A stretch of 64,000 nucleotides of DNA, from assembly GCA_015066805.1 (NCBI GenBank), contig SVNP01000009.1:16190-80189 (forward strand), read 5' to 3'. Shown here piece by piece: positions 51,763 to 60,450 of the stretch. Below the pieces are notes generated by a model, which ran no database searches, had not been told where the DNA came from, and was given only the letters and a program-made list of their open reading frames with translations. How positions within the stretch are numbered: position 1 is the stretch's first letter; each line of letters opens with the position of its first letter. The stretch is from Ruminococcus sp. Lineage in GTDB: Bacteria; Bacillota; Clostridia; Oscillospirales; Ruminococcaceae. The position numbers and the translations under genes were made by a program.

Positions 51763-53196
51763 TTACTGTCCCCAGCCTTCCAGCTCACGGTACAGACCCA
51801 GATACAGCTCAGCGGAGTTGGCCCAACTGAAGTCCTCGGTCATGGCTGTCTGCATGATCTGCTTCCAGCGTGCGGGATCGTAGTAGGCATCTCTTGCACG
51901 GCAAACAGCACCCAGCATATCGTGGGCATTGTAGGTTTTGAAGGTAAAGCCCGTGCCGTTTTCACCGCCTGCATCTCTGACAGAGTCACGCAGGCCGCCT
52001 GTTTCACGAACGATGGGCATGGTACCGTAGCGCATGGCGTACATCTGTGCCAGACCGCAGGGCTCGCTCTGAGAGGGCATCAGGAACATATCGCAGCCCG
52101 CATAGATCTTGCGTGCCAGTGCGGGGATAAAGCCCAGCGTCACGCTGACCTGCTCGGGATACCGCCATGCCATCTCACGGAAGAAGTCTTCGTAAATGCG
52201 CTCGCCGCTGCCCAGGATCGCAAAGCGCATACCCTGCCGCAGCATTTCCTCAAACACATAGCGGATGAGGTCGATACCCTTATGGGCAACAAATCTGGTG
52301 CAGATACCCACCAGCGGAGCATCGCTTTCAGGCAGGCCAAGCTCTGCCTGCAAAGCCTTTTTACAGGCCTTTTTGCCCGCAAGCTTCTTCACACTGTACT
52401 TCTGATAGGGTGCTGCCAGTGTTTCATCGGTAGCGGGATTGTAGCTGTCCACATCAATACCGTTGAGGAAGCCTGTAAGCTTATACTGCTTGTCGGTCAG
52501 CGCACGGTCAAGGCCGTGGCTGTACCACGGGTCAAGAATCTCCCAGGCATAGCTGGGGCTGACCGTGGTGATCTTATCGGCGGTTTCGATGGCACCCTTC
52601 ATCATGTTCACATTGCCGTCGTACTCCAGCAGATTGGTATGATACATGGGAATACCCATAAGCTCGTTGATGACTTCCAGACCATATTTGCCCTGGTAGG
52701 CAATGTTATGGATGGTAAATACGGTGCGGATATTGTCAAAGCCTTCCTGATACTTGTAGAAGATCTGGTAGTACACCGGGGTGAGGGCAGTCTGCCAGTC
52801 GTTGCAGTGGAGGATGGAGGGCTTGAAATCAATGACACGGAGCATCTCCAGAATAGCACGGCTGAAGAACACAAAGCGTTCGCAGTCATCATAAAAGCCG
52901 TAAATGCCATCTCTCTTGAAGTAGTATTCGTTGTCGATAAAGTAGTAGGTCACGCCCTCATACACGGCGGTAAAGATACCGCAGTACTGCTTTCTCCAGG
53001 CCACATCCACGGTGATAGAGGCCAGAAAGGTCATGCCTGCTCTCAGCTCATTGCTGATGGCCTGATACAGGGGAATGACCACACGGCAGTCGTGTCCCTT
53101 GGCGTTCAGAGCCAGCGGCAGAGCACCTGCCACATCGGCCAGACCGCCGGAGGCGATATAGGGTCTTGCTTCACTGGATGCAAATAAGATATTCAT
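51763..53196 (-). CDS. glgA: Glycogen synthase
   Basis: A 477-residue GT5 enzyme adding glucose from ADP-glucose to glycogen. It starts MNILFASSEARPYIASGGLADVAGALP (as ASSEARPYIASGGLADV), where the usual KTGGL of the ADP-glucose site reads ASGGL. Later motifs are standard: HCNDWQTALTPVYY, TIHNIAYQG, CTRFVAHKGIDLI, MLMPSQSEPCGLAQMYAMRYGT (as MPSQSEPCGLAQMYAMRYG) and TGFTFKTYNAHDML. Last gene of glgBCDA, 30 bases after glgD. Confidence 0.95.
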   Translation of the reverse strand: MNILFASSEARPYIASGGLADVAGALPLALNAKGHDCRVVIPLYQAISNELRAGMTFLASITVDVAWRKQYCGIFTAVYEGVTYYFIDNEYYFKRDGIYGFYDDCERFVFFSRAILEMLRVIDFKPSILHCNDWQTALTPVYYQIFYKYQEGFDNIRTVFTIHNIAYQGKYGLEVINELMGIPMYHTNLLEYDGNVNMMKGAIETADKITTVSPSYAWEILDPWYSHGLDRALTDKQYKLTGFLNGIDVDSYNPATDETLAAPYQKYSVKKLAGKKACKKALQAELGLPESDAPLVGICTRFVAHKGIDLIRYVFEEMLRQGMRFAILGSGERIYEDFFREMAWRYPEQVSVTLGFIPALARKIYAGCDMFLMPSQSEPCGLAQMYAMRYGTMPIVRETGGLRDSVRDAGGENGTGFTFKTYNAHDMLGAVCRARDAYYDPARWKQIMQTAMTEDFSWANSAELYLGLYRELEGWGQ

Positions 53197-53225
53197 AGTG
53201 GGACTCCTTTCCGAGAGGATTTGTG

Positions 53226-54350
53226 TCAGATCTGTGCGCCCTTACCGATGAACAGGGGATATCCCTTGGAGCCGGTCAACTGGCGTTCGTCGGCAATACG
53301 GACGTTCTTGTCGGTGATGACATTGCGGATGGCGCAGCGTTCGCCGATGACCGTATCCTGGGTAATGATGCTGTCACGCACCACAGTACCCTTGCCGATG
53401 CGTACTCCACGGAACAGCACGCAGTTTTCCACCTTACCCTCAATAATGCAGCCATCTGCGATGAGGGAGTTTTTGATGTGAGATTCCAGACCGAAGCGCA
53501 CGGGGGCGTTATCCTTGGTTTTGGTGTAGATAGGTGCTGCCTTGGTAAACAGGGCCTCACGGTTCTTGCTGTCCAGCAGGGCAAGGTTTGCTGCAAAATA
53601 GCTGGGCAGAGAGTCGATCTTGGAATAATAGCCGGTATGCTCATAAGCAAACACGCGGTAGTTTGCGTTGCGGTCCAGCAGAATATCTCTGCGGAAGCTG
53701 TAACGGTTTCTGCTCATGGATTCCTTGACGATCTTCCGCAGGAAATCCTTGCTCATGATATACATATCCAGGCTGAGATTGCACGCACCGGTCATGGGGG
53801 GGTCTACCATAACATCGTTGACAAAGCCGTCCTCGCCCACACCGAAGATGGTAGCGGAGGATTCGGTAGTCTGATCGTAGAAGCCCTTGGCGTAGATGGC
53901 GGTAATATCGGCACCGCTGCGGATATGGGCAGCCACTGCGGGGCGGTAGTCGATGGTGGTGACGATATCGCAGTCGGAGAGGATCACATAATCGGCATTG
54001 GAATGCTCCACAAAGCTCCACACATTGCCCAGGGCATCCAATCTGCCGCTGTATACGGTAGAGCTGGTGTGGCTGAAGGGCGGCAGCAGGTGCAGGCCGC
54101 CGTTTTTACGGGCAAGATCCCACTCTCTGCCGGAGCCGATGTGGTCAAGCAGGGAGCCGTAGTTGCGCTTGGTAATGACACCTACCTGAGAGATGCCGGA
54201 ATTGACAAAGTTGGAGAGGGGAAAGTCGATCAGACGATATCTGCCGCCAAACAGCACGGAACCCATGGTGCGCTGCTTGGTCAGGTCTAAGATTGCGGAA
54301 TCATGGATGCTGGCGAACACCAGACCCAGAACATTTTGATTGGTTCTCAT
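53226..54350 (-). CDS. glgD: Glucose-1-phosphate adenylyltransferase regulatory-type subunit
   Basis: A 374-residue GlgD, the paralogous partner of GlgC in Firmicutes. Nucleotidyltransferase fold ([26 protein letters not shown], as [18 protein letters not shown]) and left-handed helix at the C-terminus (DNAPVRFGLESHIKNSLIADGC, as ESHIKNSLIADGC). The GlgC loop GGxGxRL is missing: the N-terminus reads LGLVFASIHDSAILDLTKQR, so it is likely non-catalytic and boosts GlgC activity. It starts 18 bases after glgC. Confidence 0.93.
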   Translation of the reverse strand: MRTNQNVLGLVFASIHDSAILDLTKQRTMGSVLFGGRYRLIDFPLSNFVNSGISQVGVITKRNYGSLLDHIGSGREWDLARKNGGLHLLPPFSHTSSTVYSGRLDALGNVWSFVEHSNADYVILSDCDIVTTIDYRPAVAAHIRSGADITAIYAKGFYDQTTESSATIFGVGEDGFVNDVMVDPPMTGACNLSLDMYIMSKDFLRKIVKESMSRNRYSFRRDILLDRNANYRVFAYEHTGYYSKIDSLPSYFAANLALLDSKNREALFTKAAPIYTKTKDNAPVRFGLESHIKNSLIADGCIIEGKVENCVLFRGVRIGKGTVVRDSIITQDTVIGERCAIRNVITDKNVRIADERQLTGSKGYPLFIGKGAQI

Positions 54351-54368
54351 AACAGCAAAGCGCCTCCC

Positions 54369-55574
54369 TTAAATATTTTCCGAAAGAATCTGCTTGGGGG
54401 TAACAGCCTTACCCTCGCTGACGGTTACATTGTGACCGACCACAGCGATACCCCACTCATCCCGATTCTCCTGGTATTCTTCGGGGCTTCTGCCGATATG
54501 GGCACCGGCTTCGATGACACAGTCCTCACCCACGATGGCGTATTCCACCACGGCACCTGCCTTGATGACGGTACCGGGCATAACGATGCTGTACTGCACC
54601 TTTGCGCCTTCTTCAATGGTAACACCGGCGAAGATCACAGAGAAATCCACCTTGCCGTTGATGACGGAGCCTTCGGTGATCATGGCGTTTTCCACTTCGG
54701 CGCAGGAGCCGATGTACTGAGGCGGCAGGTTCTCGTGGCGGGAGTAGATCTTCCATTCCTTGTCGTACAGATCCAGCGGCTCGCTGGGGCTCAGCAGGTC
54801 CATATTGGCATCCCAAAGGGAATCCAGCGTACCTACATCCTTCCAGTAGCCTTCAAAGGTGTAAGCGTACAGACGCTCACCGTTCTGCAGCATGGCGGGA
54901 ATGATATCCTTACCGAAATCCTTGGAGCCGGTGTTGGCGTTTTCGTTTTCGATGAGGTATTTCTTCAGCTTCTTCCATGTGAATACATAGATACCCATGG
55001 AAGCCAGCGTAGACTTGGGCTGTGCGGGCTTTTCGGTGAAATCCACCACACGCATCTCGTCGTCGCAGGTCATAATACCCATACGGGAGGCCTCTGACAT
55101 GGGCACATCCAGCACAGCGATGGTCAGGTCTGCGTTCTGTGCCTTGTGGAAGTCCAGCATCTTGGAGTAATCCATTTTGTAGATGTGGTCACCGCCCAGC
55201 ACAACGACATACTCGGGGTTATAACGCTCAATAAAGCCAATGTTCTGGTAGATGGCATTTGCGGTGCCTTCGTACCAGGAAGCACCTGCGGAGGTCTGGT
55301 AGGGGGGCAGAACGTGAACGCCGCCGTGGAGCTTATCCAGATCCCAGGGCTGACCGTTGCCGATATAATCGTTCAGCACCAGGGGCTGGTACTGGGTCAG
55401 CACACCAACGGTATCAATACCGGAGTTGGTGCAGTTGGAGAGGGGAAAGTCGATCAGACGATACTTGCCGCCAAAGGGGACGGCGGGCTTGGCCATATCT
55501 TTGGTCAGCGCGTAAAGACGGCTGCCCTGGCCGCCGGCCAGCAGCATGGCCACGCATTCTTTTTTGATATACAT
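54369..55574 (-). CDS. glgC: Glucose-1-phosphate adenylyltransferase
   Basis: A 401-residue enzyme making ADP-glucose from ATP and glucose 1-phosphate, the committed step of glycogen synthesis. The catalytic loop [29 protein letters not shown] (as [18 protein letters not shown]) is intact, with [14 protein letters not shown] carrying the metal Asp, and a beta-helix domain at about 285-395. Second gene of the operon, 46 bases after glgB. Confidence 0.96.
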   Translation of the reverse strand: MYIKKECVAMLLAGGQGSRLYALTKDMAKPAVPFGGKYRLIDFPLSNCTNSGIDTVGVLTQYQPLVLNDYIGNGQPWDLDKLHGGVHVLPPYQTSAGASWYEGTANAIYQNIGFIERYNPEYVVVLGGDHIYKMDYSKMLDFHKAQNADLTIAVLDVPMSEASRMGIMTCDDEMRVVDFTEKPAQPKSTLASMGIYVFTWKKLKKYLIENENANTGSKDFGKDIIPAMLQNGERLYAYTFEGYWKDVGTLDSLWDANMDLLSPSEPLDLYDKEWKIYSRHENLPPQYIGSCAEVENAMITEGSVINGKVDFSVIFAGVTIEEGAKVQYSIVMPGTVIKAGAVVEYAIVGEDCVIEAGAHIGRSPEEYQENRDEWGIAVVGHNVTVSEGKAVTPKQILSENI

Positions 55575-55620
55575 TACAGTGTAAAGCCTCCTTGTTGTAT
55601 TTTAGCTGTGGGAGCAGCTG

Positions 55621-57618
55621 TTATTCGGTAGTTTTTTTGGCAGCGGAACGTTTACGGGGAGCAGGCTTGGTTTCCGTGGAGGATTCTGCTGCGGCTTGCG
55701 CCTTGGTGGTGCGTTTTTTACGGGGTTTGCAGTGGTAGAACTGCACAGACAGCGGCGGCAGTGTGAGAGATACACACTGATCGAAGCCGTGCATGGGTTC
55801 TTTTTTGGTTTTTGCGGAAGCAAGTGCCGCACCGCTGCCGCCAAATTCTGCGGCATCGGAATCCATGACCAGGCGGTAGGTGCCTGCATAGGGCACGCCG
55901 ATCTTATAATCCTCCCGCTGGACGGGAACAAAATTGCAGACAGCCACGATCTCATCGCCGTTGTCATCAATACGGCGGAAGGCGATGACGCTCTGGCGGT
56001 AGTCATCGTTGCTGATCCAGGAGAAGCCGCCCCAAGAATCGTCATTCTGCCACAGGGGTGCGGTCTTCAGGTAGAATTTATTCAGTGCCTTGGAGAAATT
56101 CAGCAGTTGCTCGTGGGCGGGGTATTGCAGCAGCAGCCAATCCAGCTCGGATTTATAATCCCATTCCTTCATCTGGGCAAACTCCTGACCCATAAACAGC
56201 AGCTTTTTGCCGGGGTGCGCCATCATATAGGAGAGGAACGCACGGTAGGAAGCGAATTTTTGCTCATAGGTACCGGGCATTTTCTCAATCATGGAGCATT
56301 TGCCGTGTACGACCTCATCGTGGGAGATGGGCAGCACATAGTTTTCGGAGAAGCAGTAGAAGAAGGAGAAGGTAAGCTTTTCGTGGTTAAAGGAGCGGTA
56401 CAGCGGATCCATGGACATATAGCAGAGCATATCGTTCATCCAGCCCATGTTCCACTTGAAGTTGAAGCCCAGACCGCCGATATCGGTGGGCTTGGTGACC
56501 AGCGGCCATGCCGTGGATTCCTCAGCGATCATCAGTACATCGGGGTGGCGGCCGAAGGCAGTTTCGTTCAGCTCCTTAAAGAAGGATACAGCCTCCAGAT
56601 TCTCATTGCCGCCGTTCTGATTGGGTCGCCACTCGCCGCCTCTGCGGTCATAATCCAGGTACAGCATGGAGGCCACGGCATCCACACGCAGGCCGTCGAT
56701 GTGGAAGGCATCCAGCCAGTAGCAGGCGGAGGAGATGAGGAAGGAGCGCACCTCGGGTCTGCCGTAATCAAAGACTCTGGTGCCCCAGCCCTTATGCTCC
56801 ATTTTCAGGGGGTCGCTGTATTCATAGCAGCACTCGCCGTCAAATTCGTACAGACCGTGGGCATCCTTGGGGAAGTGTGCGGGTACCCAGTCCAGAATGA
56901 CACCGATGCCTGCCTGATGGAACATATCCACCATTTTACGGAAGTCATCGGGGGTGCCGAAGCGGGAGGTAGGTGCAAAGTAGCCTGTGACCTGATAGCC
57001 CCAGGAGCCGTCAAAGGGGTATTCCGTCAGGGGCATGAATTCGATATGGGTGTAGGAAAGAGAGCGCATATAGGGAATCATCTGCTTGGCAAACTCCACA
57101 TAAGAGAGGGGGTTGCCGTCCGCATAGGTGCGCCAGGAGTTAAAATGCACCTCATAGATATTCACAGGGCTTTTGTAGATGTTGACGGATCTTTTCTTTT
57201 CCAGCCAGGCCTCGTCCTTCCATTCGTAATCGGAATCAAAAATACGGGAAGCGGTGCCGGGGGCTGTTTCAAAGTGGGTGCCGTAGGGGTCGGATTTCAT
57301 GCGAAGCTCGCCCTTTTTGGTCTCAATACAGTATTTATACGAGGTGTACTGAGGAAGCTGCTTGATCTTCGCAAACCAGATGCCGTCGGCCACCTGCTCC
57401 ATGGGGAGCTTGCCGGGCTGCCAGTCGTTGAATTCGCCGACTACGGACACGGAAACGGCATGGGGTGCCCACACACGGAACACGGTGTACATGGTTTTGC
57501 CTCGTTTTTCGGTGTGTGCGCCAAAGTACATTTGTGCATCAAAATTTCTGCCCTGATGGAACAGGTGCAGCGGCACCGCATCGGCGGGCCTGACCTTTGG
57601 TTTTTCGTTTGATTTCAT
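55621..57618 (-). CDS. glgB: 1,4-alpha-glucan branching enzyme with basic C-terminal tail
   Basis: A 665-residue GH13 enzyme creating alpha-1,6 branches. Start ATG 57618 has AAGGAG ten bases upstream; the longer frame has none. An N-terminal CBM48 (VFRVWAPHAVSVSVVGEFNDW) precedes the barrel: DWVPAHFPKD, GLRVDAVASMLY (nucleophile Asp), MIAEESTAWP (acid Glu) and PISHDEVVHGK. After the usual C-terminal beta domain comes a tail of about 35 residues rich in Lys, Ala, Thr and Pro (KPRKKRTTKAQAAAES, KPAPRKRSAAKKTTE) that resembles histone-H1-like tails and is not a normal part of GlgB. First gene of glgBCDA. Confidence 0.95.
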   Translation of the reverse strand: MKSNEKPKVRPADAVPLHLFHQGRNFDAQMYFGAHTEKRGKTMYTVFRVWAPHAVSVSVVGEFNDWQPGKLPMEQVADGIWFAKIKQLPQYTSYKYCIETKKGELRMKSDPYGTHFETAPGTASRIFDSDYEWKDEAWLEKKRSVNIYKSPVNIYEVHFNSWRTYADGNPLSYVEFAKQMIPYMRSLSYTHIEFMPLTEYPFDGSWGYQVTGYFAPTSRFGTPDDFRKMVDMFHQAGIGVILDWVPAHFPKDAHGLYEFDGECCYEYSDPLKMEHKGWGTRVFDYGRPEVRSFLISSACYWLDAFHIDGLRVDAVASMLYLDYDRRGGEWRPNQNGGNENLEAVSFFKELNETAFGRHPDVLMIAEESTAWPLVTKPTDIGGLGFNFKWNMGWMNDMLCYMSMDPLYRSFNHEKLTFSFFYCFSENYVLPISHDEVVHGKCSMIEKMPGTYEQKFASYRAFLSYMMAHPGKKLLFMGQEFAQMKEWDYKSELDWLLLQYPAHEQLLNFSKALNKFYLKTAPLWQNDDSWGGFSWISNDDYRQSVIAFRRIDDNGDEIVAVCNFVPVQREDYKIGVPYAGTYRLVMDSDAAEFGGSGAALASAKTKKEPMHGFDQCVSLTLPPLSVQFYHCKPRKKRTTKAQAAAESSTETKPAPRKRSAAKKTTE

Positions 57619-57712
57619 AGCGGGGATTCTCCTTATTCCTGCCGTGGAAAGACAGTTTCGCCCACGGCTTGGATTGTTTGTGCTGTCTGTCAAGGTATCA
57701 TATGCCATACAC

Positions 57713-57765
57713 AAAAAAACAGGATATGGCAAGGCATCTTTCCAAACGATACTACACCATATCCT
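57713..57765 (-). terminator. Terminator hairpin overlapping the glg transcription start
   Basis: On the minus strand AGGATATGG (57757-57765) pairs perfectly with CCATATCCT (57721-57729) and is followed by G and T7. It can end spoIIE read-through. The expected glg start (near 57759) lies inside the first arm, so glg transcripts themselves cannot form it. Confidence 0.7.
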
Positions 57766-57794
57766 ATTTTATCACATCTTGCGCTTAGTTGCAA
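57766..57794 (-). promoter_or_regulatory. Promoter of glgBCDA
   Basis: Minus strand TTGCAA (57789-57794) and TAAAAT (57766-57771), 17-base spacer. Three GTATTTTG repeats lie upstream at 57856-57889. Confidence 0.65.
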
Positions 57795-57855
57795 GCATTT
57801 CAAAGAATCCCCAAAAACTTTTACGAATCAAACGAAATTGCACGCCTATCTTTGT

Positions 57856-57889
57856 GTATTTTGCACAACGTATTTTGAGGCGTATTTTG
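57856..57889 (+). repeat. Three direct repeats of GTATTTTG upstream of the glg promoter
   Basis: Identical octamers at 57856-57863, 57870-57877 and 57882-57889 (CAAAATAC on the minus strand), 14 and 12 bases apart, between the spoIIE stop and the glg promoter. Confidence 0.5.
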
Positions 57890-57915
57890 CAATTCCGTCA
57901 ATAATCCACGAAGCA

Positions 57916-60153
57916 TCAGGAATCTTCCCCGTTATTGCAGCGGATCATGGCGGCAGCCACGGTGACATCATCCTTGGGGGCACCCATGGCATCTCTCTGG
58001 GCTTTGGCACAGATGGTGTGCGCCAGAAGCTGCAGATCTCCCCCTTGGGCAAGCTGCTTGCGGATAAAGGGGTACAGATCCTCATCCAGACCATCGGAAA
58101 GGAGAAACAGCATATCGCCATCCTGCAGGCGCAGCACCGTGGTATAGGGCTCTGCCTTGGGCAGAATGCCAATGGGCACAGTAGCCGCCTGGCACAGCGT
58201 CACACGGTCACCGTGGCGGATGAAGGTGGGACCTGCGCCGTATTTATAAAGGGTAACAGCAGCAGTATCCCCACAGATTTTGGCAATATCCAAAGTAGCA
58301 AAGCGTTCCTCGCCGGATTTGGTCAGCATAATGGCATTGACCATCTGGGCAGCGGCAACGCAATCCATGCCGGATTGTACCAGCCGACGGAAATTGTTCA
58401 GTACAATGCGGGCATCCACAGCGGCATGACTGCCTGTCCCCATACCATCGGAAAGCACCAGGTAGCGGTTGCCGTCGCCATCGCTGAAGGAATCCCAGCC
58501 ATCGCCGCAGGGCTCGTCCTCATGCACAGCGCATTGGGCAGCCGTGGTGACAACATGGTACCGGGGGCGGGTATGCAGCATCAGCCGATGATGATCGCCT
58601 GCGGTATCGGGGCCGGTTACCGTCAGCGGCCGATGCAGCACATCGGTAAGGCATTCGGCAATGGCATCGGCATCGGGGGCAAAGCTTTGGGGGATGTACA
58701 GCTCAATGGTCATGCTGCGGCGATCAGTCCCCCACACGGCAGCAGCACGCAGCGGCACGCCAAAGCGTTCCAGTGCGTCGGTGACAGTACGGGTGGTTTC
58801 GCTGTTGTAAACCTGCTGCATACGGTCTCCTGTGCGATGCAGCAGCTCTTCCGTGACACGCATCTGGTCAAACAGCATATTCTGAGATTCCCGCAGGCGC
58901 AAAGCCATGGCACGGGCAGCAGCATTCTGCCGTTTGACCCGTAAAAACTCCTCGGTCACCCGTTCGGGCTTCAGGCAGCCGTCGGGACTGCTCAGCACCT
59001 CTGTCACACCTGCCTGTTCCATTTTGCGAAAGCAGGCGTTGGTATCCGCATAGGCACTTTCCCAGCAGGTGGAACGGCTTCTGCACTTGCCACAGACGGT
59101 TTCGCAGACTCGTTCGGCAGCACGGGTGGGGGTATCCTTGGCAGAAAGCATATTGGCAATGCGCTCTGCGGAACCTCTGACCCCTGCAATGGATTGGGAC
59201 ATAAACTCCATGCGGGCACCGGTAATGGCGGCAATGGCAGGGGTCTCCTGTGCAAAAGAAAGGATACGGTCAGGGTATTCCTCCACAGGCAGAAACAAAA
59301 ACAGCAAACCGCCAATGAGATGATTCACCCAAAGCAGTGCCGCATTGCCTGTGGATACAGTCAGCACCGCACCCAGACCGCAGATGATGCTGTACAAGCA
59401 ATACATTGTACCGCTGCGGCGGTGATTACAGTAGCCGGCTGCCAGTCCCGCCAACGGCAGAACCGCTGCCATGCCTGCATAATCCGTATCAATCAGCAGC
59501 AAAGCGCAGGCATGGAGCGTGCCGCACAGCAAGCCACCCATGGCACCGTATCGCTTGGCAATGGCCAGCAGCAGCAGAGAGGCCAGCATTTCTCCTATGC
59601 TGATCAGCCCGATGCGTGCGGCGCAAAGAGCCGCCAGCGCAACCACATAGCAGACAGAAACAGCAGGAGCTTCTCCAACACAGAGCCGCATGGGCAGGCC
59701 CTCCTCCAGCCGCCGACGAAAAATCCATACACAGTAGGCAAACCCCGCTGCGCCAAGGATCTGTATGGGCAGCAGCAGGGGATGTCCTGCCAGCAGCCCT
59801 GCCAGTGCAAAGATCCCCGCAATGATGCCGTTGCCTGCGCCTGCCAGCAAAGCCGCCAGCGATGCCTTGCCGCGATCTCCCAGCATCCAGCGCAGCAGTA
59901 CCGTGATCACCAGTGCAGCGATCAGCCACAGATTCTGCGTGACCGTTCCGCTTAAGAAATACGCCAGCAAGCCCCCTGCCAGCACCGCAGGCGCATAAAA
60001 GGGCGGCAGAGCAGCGGCAAGACCGCTGCAAAGGGGCAGGGTCATTCCGTTGAATTGTGCCGCAGCCAGTAAACAGGCAGCTACGGCACAGCCTGTCAGT
60101 GTCAGGCAGCGCATGATCTGGGGGCGTTCTTGAACATTGGTCAGTGTAAGCAT
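57916..60153 (-). CDS. spoIIE: Stage II sporulation protein E (SpoIIE) phosphatase
   Basis: A 745-residue membrane phosphatase that in endospore formers dephosphorylates SpoIIAA and activates sigma-F in the forespore. Start ATG 60153 has GAAGGAAG upstream. About ten membrane spans fill residues 15-300, a central regulatory region (about 300-510) has the cysteine cluster CGKCRSRSTCW...NACF, and the PP2C domain (about 530-740) keeps its metal-binding motifs YLVLSDGMGTGSHAA, LLSDGLDED and PKDDVTVAAAMI. All hallmarks of a functional SpoIIE are present. Ruminococci are usually described as non-sporing, so this is notable. Confidence 0.93.
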   Translation of the reverse strand: MLTLTNVQERPQIMRCLTLTGCAVAACLLAAAQFNGMTLPLCSGLAAALPPFYAPAVLAGGLLAYFLSGTVTQNLWLIAALVITVLLRWMLGDRGKASLAALLAGAGNGIIAGIFALAGLLAGHPLLLPIQILGAAGFAYCVWIFRRRLEEGLPMRLCVGEAPAVSVCYVVALAALCAARIGLISIGEMLASLLLLAIAKRYGAMGGLLCGTLHACALLLIDTDYAGMAAVLPLAGLAAGYCNHRRSGTMYCLYSIICGLGAVLTVSTGNAALLWVNHLIGGLLFLFLPVEEYPDRILSFAQETPAIAAITGARMEFMSQSIAGVRGSAERIANMLSAKDTPTRAAERVCETVCGKCRSRSTCWESAYADTNACFRKMEQAGVTEVLSSPDGCLKPERVTEEFLRVKRQNAAARAMALRLRESQNMLFDQMRVTEELLHRTGDRMQQVYNSETTRTVTDALERFGVPLRAAAVWGTDRRSMTIELYIPQSFAPDADAIAECLTDVLHRPLTVTGPDTAGDHHRLMLHTRPRYHVVTTAAQCAVHEDEPCGDGWDSFSDGDGNRYLVLSDGMGTGSHAAVDARIVLNNFRRLVQSGMDCVAAAQMVNAIMLTKSGEERFATLDIAKICGDTAAVTLYKYGAGPTFIRHGDRVTLCQAATVPIGILPKAEPYTTVLRLQDGDMLFLLSDGLDEDLYPFIRKQLAQGGDLQLLAHTICAKAQRDAMGAPKDDVTVAAAMIRCNNGEDS

Positions 60154-60243
60154 TGTCTTCCTTCTTTCTGCACAGATGCCTTTTTGCCGCCGTCGGCTTG
60201 TCCTGTGCGTATTCTTTGGGCGGCAACGGATACGAACACCGAT

Positions 60244-60278
60244 ATGATACCATTTTTCCGCAGGAGAAATTTGTCGGA
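60244..60278 (-). promoter_or_regulatory. Possible Spo0A-type promoter of spoIIE
   Basis: Minus strand TATCAT (60244-60249) has no good -35 at 17 bases, but 22 bases upstream lies TCCGACA (60272-60278), one mismatch from the reverse form of the Spo0A box TGTCGAA. Bacillus spoII promoters have this wide spacing with a 0A box at -35. Confidence 0.35.
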
Positions 60279-60361
60279 ACAGCGCAGAGTTTTCGGAAAA
60301 ATAAAAGAATGGCGGCAAGGGCGGCAGATTGCCCGCTTCTGCAAGAATATTGCGATGGGAC

Positions 60362-60391
60362 TTGACAAATCCCGCTGCGGCGTGGTATTAT
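60362..60391 (+). promoter_or_regulatory. Promoter of the GH9 gene
   Basis: TTGACA at 60362-60367 and TATTAT at 60386-60391, 18-base spacer. Confidence 0.8.
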
Positions 60392-60450
60392 AAAGTGAAC
60401 GGCTTTTGCCGATTTTTGGTGTCTTTTTTATTTTGAGAGGAGGACTTTTT

